Below are positions 59,960-64,000 of a stretch of 64,000 nucleotides of DNA, in pieces (the first letter of the stretch is position 1; each line of letters starts with the position of its first letter). The position numbers and the translations under genes were made by a program. Below the pieces are notes generated by a model. The model saw nothing but the letters and a program-made list of their open reading frames with translations, was not told the origin of the DNA and did no database searches. The stretch is from Bin16 sp034422595 (lineage in GTDB: Bacteria > Chloroflexota > Dehalococcoidia > Lucifugimonadales > Australimonadaceae): contig DAOUJO010000007.1 of assembly GCA_034422595.1 (NCBI GenBank), positions 434,001 through 498,000 of the forward strand, read 5' to 3'.

Positions 59960-60826
59960 GTGACCGCAGCAGACCCGCACCCCCGCCGCACCGTCGACGT
60001 GCTCGACAGCGAGATGACGTACGTCGACACCGGCGACGGCGACCCCGTCGTGTTCCTGCACGGCAACCCCACCTCGTCCTACATGTGGCGCAACGTCATC
60101 CCGCACCTGTCCGGGCAGGCGCGCTGCCTCGCTCCCGACCTCATCGGCATGGGCGACTCCGGCAAAGCGCCCGGCGGCTCGTACCGGTTCGCCGACCACG
60201 CGCGCTACATCGACGCGTGGTTCGACGCCCTCGGCCTCACGGAGCGCGTCGTGCTCGTCGGGCACGACTGGGGCTCGGCGCTCGGGTTCGACTGGGCGTG
60301 CCGCCATCCCGAGCGGGTGAAAGGCGTCGCCTACATGGAGGGCATCGTACGCCCGATGACATGGGACGAGTGGCCGGAGCAGGCGCGCAACATCTTCCAG
60401 GCGATGCGCTCCCCGGCGGGCGAGGAGATCGTCCTCCAGAAGAACGTCTTCGTGGAGCGCGTCCTGCCCGCCAGCATCATGCGCACCCTCAGCGACGAGG
60501 AGTTCGCGGTCTACCGACGCCCCTACCTCGAGCCGGGCGAGTCGAGGCGCCCCACGCTCACGTGGCCGCGACAGATTCCGCTCGACGGCGAGCCCGCCGA
60601 CGTCGTCGACCTCGTGCAGCGCTACGCGGACTGGCTCGCGGCCAGCGACCTACCGAAGCTGTTCATCAACGCGGAGCCCGGCATCATCCTCACCGGCGCG
60701 CAGCGCGAGTTCTGCCGGACGTGGCCCAACCAGCGCGAGGTGACCGTGCGCGGCCTGCACTTCATCCAGGAGGACTCGCCGGACGAGGTCGGGCACGCCC
60801 TCGCCAACTGGTACGCGTCCCTCTGA
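59960..60826 (+). CDS. Haloalkane-dehalogenase-type alpha/beta hydrolase (HLD-II/LinB-like)
   Basis: 288 residues from GTG 59960. The catalytic set of haloalkane dehalogenases is present in order: N36 in HGNPTSSYMWRN, nucleophile D103 with halide-binding W104 in GHDWGSALGFDWA, acid E127 in YMEGIVRP, and H267 in GLHFIQEDSPDEVG. This equals the N-D-W-E-H set of LinB/DhaA. The nucleophile is Asp, not Ser, so hydrolytic dehalogenation is better supported than ester cleavage. An upstream ATG at 59921 would add 13 residues. Expected activity: R-X to R-OH plus halide, in the cytoplasm. Confidence 0.85.
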   Translation: MTAADPHPRRTVDVLDSEMTYVDTGDGDPVVFLHGNPTSSYMWRNVIPHLSGQARCLAPDLIGMGDSGKAPGGSYRFADHARYIDAWFDALGLTERVVLVGHDWGSALGFDWACRHPERVKGVAYMEGIVRPMTWDEWPEQARNIFQAMRSPAGEEIVLQKNVFVERVLPASIMRTLSDEEFAVYRRPYLEPGESRRPTLTWPRQIPLDGEPADVVDLVQRYADWLAASDLPKLFINAEPGIILTGAQREFCRTWPNQREVTVRGLHFIQEDSPDEVGHALANWYASL

Positions 60827-60864
60827 TCCCTCGACGGCTGACCCGGACAGGCTAAACTAGCCCC

Positions 60865-62169
60865 GTGCGCGATTTCCTTGCCCGACGCTTCGAGTTCCTC
60901 GTCGTCCTTCGACGGCGTGACTACCGCCGCTACTGGCTCGGCCTCGTCGGGAGCGTCACGTCGCAGCAGGCGCTGATGACGGCGCAGGGCTGGCTGCTCT
61001 ACGACATCACCGGCGAGGTCGTCGTCCTCGGATACGTCGCCGCCGCGCAGGCCGTCCCCGCCATCGTCTTCAACCTCCTGGCCGGAGCGCTCGCCGACCG
61101 GCTCGATCCGCGCCGCCTCATCGTGCTCGGCGAGGGCGTCGCCACCCTGGTCATCGCGGTCCTGGCGACGCTCGTGCTGATCGGGCGGGTCGAGGTCTGG
61201 CACATCGTGGTCTCGGCGTTCCTCATCGGCATCTCCACGTCGCTCGACCAGCCCGCGCGCCGCGTCGTCTGGCCAGCGCTCGTGGAGCGGCAGCAGTTCA
61301 TGTTCGCGACCGCGCTGAACCAGGGCGTCTGGAACGGCACCCGCGTCTTCTCGCCGATGGTCGGGGCGATGCCCATCGCCATCGTCGGGGGCATCACGGG
61401 CGACTTCCACCTCGGCGCGGCGGTCGCGCTCTACCTCATCGCGGCGGGGTTCGCGGCGATGGCTATCGCGATCGTCACCATCACGCTGCCGGAGATGCGG
61501 CGCGCGACGGGGCGCACCGTCCTGCACGACATCGCGGACGGGCTCGGCTTCGTCGTGCGGCACCGCATCTTCCTCATCCTGCTCATGATGAGCTTCGCCA
61601 TCGGCTACTTCGGGCTCTCCTACCAGTGGCTGCTGCCTGCGTTCGCCGCGGACGTGCTGGGGCTGGGGCCGGAGGGGCTCGGCCTGCTCCAAACCGCGAG
61701 TGGCGTCGGCGGGCTCACCGGCATCTTCCTCTCGGCGTCGTTCGGCCAGCAGCAGAGCAAGGCGTGGATGCTCGGCGGCGGCGCGGGGCTGCTCGGACTC
61801 TCCGTGCTGCTGTTCGGCGTCAACGGCGAGATGCAGTGGTACTGGTTCGCACTCGCGATGGCCGCGGCGAGCGGCGGGCTCTACGCCGTCTTCCAGACCG
61901 CCTCCAACACCCTGCTCAACCTGCTCGTCCCGACGGAGTTCCGGGGACGCGTCATGGGGCTGCGCGGCGTGATGTGGAGCCTTGCGCCGCTGGGCGCGCT
62001 GCAGGCGGGCTTCGTCGCCCAGTATACGAGCACGCCGTTCGCCATCGCCCTCGGCGGCGGAGCGGTCATCGCCGTAACCGTCCTTGCGTTCGCGTTCAGC
62101 GGACAGGTCAGGGGCATCCACCGCCTCGTCGAAGAGGCCAACGCCCGCGAGGGTCTGGGCGTGAATTAA
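60865..62169 (+). CDS. MFS transporter, EntS/transmembrane-secretion-effector (MFS_3) type
   Basis: 434 residues from a GTG. MFS_3 features: N-terminal RRRDYRRYWLGLVGSVTSQQ, GWLLYDITGEVVVLGYVAA, LAGALADRLDPRRLIVLGEG (motif A), and SLDQPARRVVWPALVERQQ; a second-half LLVPTEFRGRVMGLRGVMW. About 12 helices. This branch includes the enterobactin exporter EntS and macrolide efflux proteins, so export of a small metabolite is likely. It follows the dehalogenase-type gene by 38 bases on the same strand, so they may be co-expressed. Its TAA stop lies inside an inverted repeat. Confidence 0.88.
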   Translation: MRDFLARRFEFLVVLRRRDYRRYWLGLVGSVTSQQALMTAQGWLLYDITGEVVVLGYVAAAQAVPAIVFNLLAGALADRLDPRRLIVLGEGVATLVIAVLATLVLIGRVEVWHIVVSAFLIGISTSLDQPARRVVWPALVERQQFMFATALNQGVWNGTRVFSPMVGAMPIAIVGGITGDFHLGAAVALYLIAAGFAAMAIAIVTITLPEMRRATGRTVLHDIADGLGFVVRHRIFLILLMMSFAIGYFGLSYQWLLPAFAADVLGLGPEGLGLLQTASGVGGLTGIFLSASFGQQQSKAWMLGGGAGLLGLSVLLFGVNGEMQWYWFALAMAAASGGLYAVFQTASNTLLNLLVPTEFRGRVMGLRGVMWSLAPLGALQAGFVAQYTSTPFAIALGGGAVIAVTVLAFAFSGQVRGIHRLVEEANAREGLGVN

Positions 62170-62202
62170 GGATGTCAACGGGGCCCCCGATGAGATCCTT
62201 AA
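62166..62202 (+). terminator. Inverted repeat overlapping the stop of the MFS gene
   Basis: TTAAGGAT and ATCCTTAA are perfect eight-base arms separated by 21 bases that include GGGGCCCCC. The first arm contains the TAA stop. No T tract follows. It may be a terminator or a binding site. Confidence 0.4.
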
Positions 62203-62469
62203 CCGGGAATCTACGAGTGAGGCGGGACCGGGTTTTGACATTCTTAATCCCTGTCTGACAGGCATTTCCAAGGCCACGGCCTGCTTCCCGGCATTAAGGC
62301 AATAACAATCTCATACGTTTGCAAGTTCAGGCGAGGACACGGGTGTTGCATTCCGTTGCATCGTGCGAGGTTGGGCGTGCCGCAGTCAGAGGCCGGTTGG
62401 GTGGTCATGGGGACATGGTAGGGAGGAGCAGGTTGTCCGCGCAACGGGCTGGTGTCACAGATATGAATA
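62170..62469. other. 300-base intergenic stretch without a gene
   Basis: Apart from the inverted repeat at 62166-62202, I see only a short direct repeat TTGCAT-TCCG-TTGCAT near 62346-62361 and moderately AT-rich sequence (GCAATAACAATCTCATACG). No convincing reading frame on either strand. Confidence 0.5.
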
Positions 62470-62862
62470 CTATGACCGTTCCCAGTAGCCCGCCACGGGG
62501 AACGCTTCGTCGTCGCCGGGCCAGGGCGGCATGGTGACGATCACGAACCGCAGCGGGCGGTCGCCCGTTGTCCTGAACTGGAAGTGGGCGCCGACGGGGA
62601 TGGACAGGCTCACGCCTGAGGCGACGTCCACGATCCGCTCCTCTCCGCCATGCCTCCTCCACACCTGGCCTTTGCCCTCGAGGAAGTACCAGACCTCCTC
62701 GACCGTCCTGTGCGCGACAGCCACCGACACCTCGCCCGGACCCAGTGTGCAGTGGACCATGCTTCCCCTGCCCGCTTCTGACAGCAGCCGTATCTCCGAG
62801 CCGTCCGGGGCAATAGCGTCCCTGTCTCTGGCAAGCTCCCTGTAGTCCAGCTCCTCGCTCAT
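62470..62862 (-). CDS. Single-domain cupin protein
   Basis: 130 residues. The cupin core shows VAVAHRTVEEVWYFLEGKGQV with His and Glu ligands, then SIPVGAHFQFRTTGDRPLRF with a later His, so a metal could be held. It ends MPPWPGDDEAFPVAGYWERS, a tail seen in small RmlC-like cupins of unknown substrate. The next gene on the strand, upstream, is a GNAT acetyltransferase 24 bases away. Function beyond the fold is not predictable. Confidence 0.85.
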   Translation of the reverse strand: MSEELDYRELARDRDAIAPDGSEIRLLSEAGRGSMVHCTLGPGEVSVAVAHRTVEEVWYFLEGKGQVWRRHGGEERIVDVASGVSLSIPVGAHFQFRTTGDRPLRFVIVTMPPWPGDDEAFPVAGYWERS

Positions 62863-62886
62863 GCTGCTCCTCGAATCGGCAACTCC

Positions 62887-63366
62887 TTACTTGAGCGGAA
62901 TCTCCATCGGCGTCGAGATGATGCCGGCCATGACGCGCTCCTCCCCGCACGACGCGAAGCCGACCCGCGCGTAGAACGGCACCGCGTACCGCGTCGCATT
63001 GACCGTGACCCGCTCGGCGGCTGGGTCGTCCCGGCGCGCTATCTCCAGCAGCCGCCTCACGATCTCGCGAGCAACCCCCTGCCCGTGCATCTCCTTCTCG
63101 ACGAACAGCAGGTCGACGTGCGGGACCTCGTACCGGCGCCCAACGCGGCCCACGCCCACCGGCCGCCCATCGCTCACGGCGACGACGGTCTCCTGCCGAC
63201 GCTCCGGCGCGCCCAACCGGGCCGCAGACGCGTACTCGTTGAAGTGCTCCCTGCCGCCTTCAGGGAGGTCCGGCGCGACGAACTCGTCGAACGCGCGCAT
63301 CACGAGGCGGTGCAGCTCTTCCGCCTCTCCCGCCTGGATGGATCTGTAGGTGACCTCAGAGAGCAC
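62887..63366 (-). CDS. GNAT-family N-acetyltransferase
   Basis: 159 residues. Acetyl-CoA binding motif A: HVDLLFVEKEMHGQGVAREI with the Q/R-x-x-G-x-G/A core. The fold ends in ERVTVNATRYAVPFYARVGF with the conserved Tyr before AxxxYxxxGF. It resembles general GNATs that acetylate amino groups of small molecules or proteins. It shares a strand with the cupin gene downstream and the hypothetical gene upstream, 34 bases away. Confidence 0.88.
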   Translation of the reverse strand: MLSEVTYRSIQAGEAEELHRLVMRAFDEFVAPDLPEGGREHFNEYASAARLGAPERRQETVVAVSDGRPVGVGRVGRRYEVPHVDLLFVEKEMHGQGVAREIVRRLLEIARRDDPAAERVTVNATRYAVPFYARVGFASCGEERVMAGIISTPMEIPLK

Positions 63367-63400
63367 TACTCATCCCAGAGCAGCGGAGCAGAGGGGAAGC

Positions 63401-63904
63401 CTACCTGCCTCGGTAGCGCGCGAATGCTTCTGGCTGCTGCACTCGCATCTCATCCAAGACCTCCACCAAACGGTGCCCCTGATTAGAGTGTCTACTGTGT
63501 AACACGCGGGGAGCGTCTACCAAGGCGTTGCGAATGCGGTCCACGTCTTCGCTCGGCAGCCAGCCCTTCAAGGCGGGCCACTCTCCATCACGCTCAAAGC
63601 ATAAGTGAAGCTGGTTAGTTCTGTATGTCAGGTCCTCCCCGATGGGGATGCAGACGGTTGGTTTCTGAGGCGTACGCCACGGGATGAGTGCTCCCCACCC
63701 TTGGGAATAGGCGCGATTGAGGCGGTTCAGACTGCCCGAGCCGTCAAGGGATAAGCAGAAATCTACCCGCCGCTGAGGCATCATCCCTCCGAAGTTGGGA
63801 TACACCCGCACGGTCATGTGGTCGACCACCACGTTATAGAAATTCTCGCGGCTGAAGAGGATGACATCCCTGCCCAGGCCATAGACGTTGGCGACGAAGT
63901 CCAT
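63401..63904 (-). CDS. Hypothetical protein in lower-GC sequence
   Basis: 167 residues from ATG 63904, preceded by AGAGGAG. The product begins MDFVANVYGLGRDVILFSRE and has ILFSRENFYNVVVDHMTVRVY, a Trp/Tyr-rich middle (YSQGWGALIPWRTPQK) and a charged C-terminus (VEVLDEMRVQQPEAF). No signal or membrane segment and no family recognised. Base composition from about 63400 to the window end is noticeably less GC-rich than the rest, with more codons ending in A or T, which may indicate acquired DNA. The 96 bases after it to the edge hold no gene. Confidence 0.65.
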   Translation of the reverse strand: MDFVANVYGLGRDVILFSRENFYNVVVDHMTVRVYPNFGGMMPQRRVDFCLSLDGSGSLNRLNRAYSQGWGALIPWRTPQKPTVCIPIGEDLTYRTNQLHLCFERDGEWPALKGWLPSEDVDRIRNALVDAPRVLHSRHSNQGHRLVEVLDEMRVQQPEAFARYRGR

Positions 63905-64000
63905 ACTGTTCTCCTCTGGGGTCCGAGCCTGAATCGACCGTTTCAGCAAGACTGCCTTAAGTATAGCAATAGGCTCATTGATAGGGTCCGAGAGAGTACC

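Noticed and set aside
60622..62277. 551-codon minus-strand open frame
   Set aside because: Complement of the MFS_3 transporter; sequence is low-complexity Arg/Asp/His/Glu without a fold.
1..64000. CRISPR array, insertion sequence or prophage
   Set aside because: No regularly spaced direct repeats, transposase, integrase or phage structural genes were seen on reading both strands.

Overview
The window is GC-rich, densely coded bacterial DNA. It mixes housekeeping genes (rsmH, ftsA, ftsZ, nrdR, pdxA, proC, yggT, degV, pepA and three tRNAs) with an unusually large share of catabolic and redox families: Rieske oxygenases, UbiD decarboxylases, SDRs, hydantoinase subunits, a molybdenum hydroxylase, MFS and RND transporters, and lipoproteins with Pro/Thr-rich linkers. 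This combination, and the rsmH-ftsA-ftsZ block with no murein genes, best fits a Chloroflexota bacterium of the Dehalococcoidia/SAR202 type. That placement is inferred from gene content only, with no phylogeny run.

Layout. 1-642 (minus) is the 5' part of a SagB-type nitroreductase that runs off the left edge, preceded by a 27-codon coupled reading frame. 850-1887 is an Asp-box beta-propeller. 1884-9524 is a minus-strand catabolic run: Rieske oxygenase, heme-oxygenase-fold protein, SDR, isochorismatase-like protein, hydantoinase A, hydantoinase B. 9751-20000 holds two UbiD decarboxylases, a second Rieske oxygenase, an ABC binding protein plus fused permease with no ATPase, an amidohydrolase, and two more proteins assigned to the heme-oxygenase-like fold. 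Together 2-20 kb looks like uptake, hydroxylation and decarboxylation of aromatic or other carboxylic acids.

20-33 kb is the most distinctive part. A plus-strand GPP34-cytochrome P450 fusion converges on a minus-strand series: phytoene-desaturase-like FAD enzyme, alpha/beta hydrolase, COG2907-type FAD enzyme, LppX/LprG-like lipoprotein overlapping a DHA2 MFS transporter, small Rieske oxygenase, MMPL/RND transporter, and an Erg6-type sterol C-24 methyltransferase broken by one extra A. I read it as a candidate isoprenoid or sterol-lipid tailoring and export locus. The substrate is not shown by the sequence, and no cyclase is present.

33-49 kb is mainly core: tRNA-Ala, a homocysteine methyltransferase/MTHFR fusion, lactate permease with a small membrane protein, a methyltransferase, a class V aminotransferase, rsmH-ftsA-ftsZ, nrdR, pdxA, proC-yggT, degV, pepA and a two-cupin protein. 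49-64 kb has tRNA-His, SDR, a Rieske ferredoxin beside a lone molybdenum-hydroxylase large subunit, tRNA-Arg, an HAE1-type RND pump, a methyltransferase flanked by two copies of a palindromic repeat, two MFS transporters, a haloalkane-dehalogenase-type hydrolase, a cupin, a GNAT acetyltransferase and a hypothetical protein. No CRISPR array, transposase, integrase or rRNA gene was seen. Most remaining long open frames lie antisense to the genes listed and are treated as high-GC artefacts.
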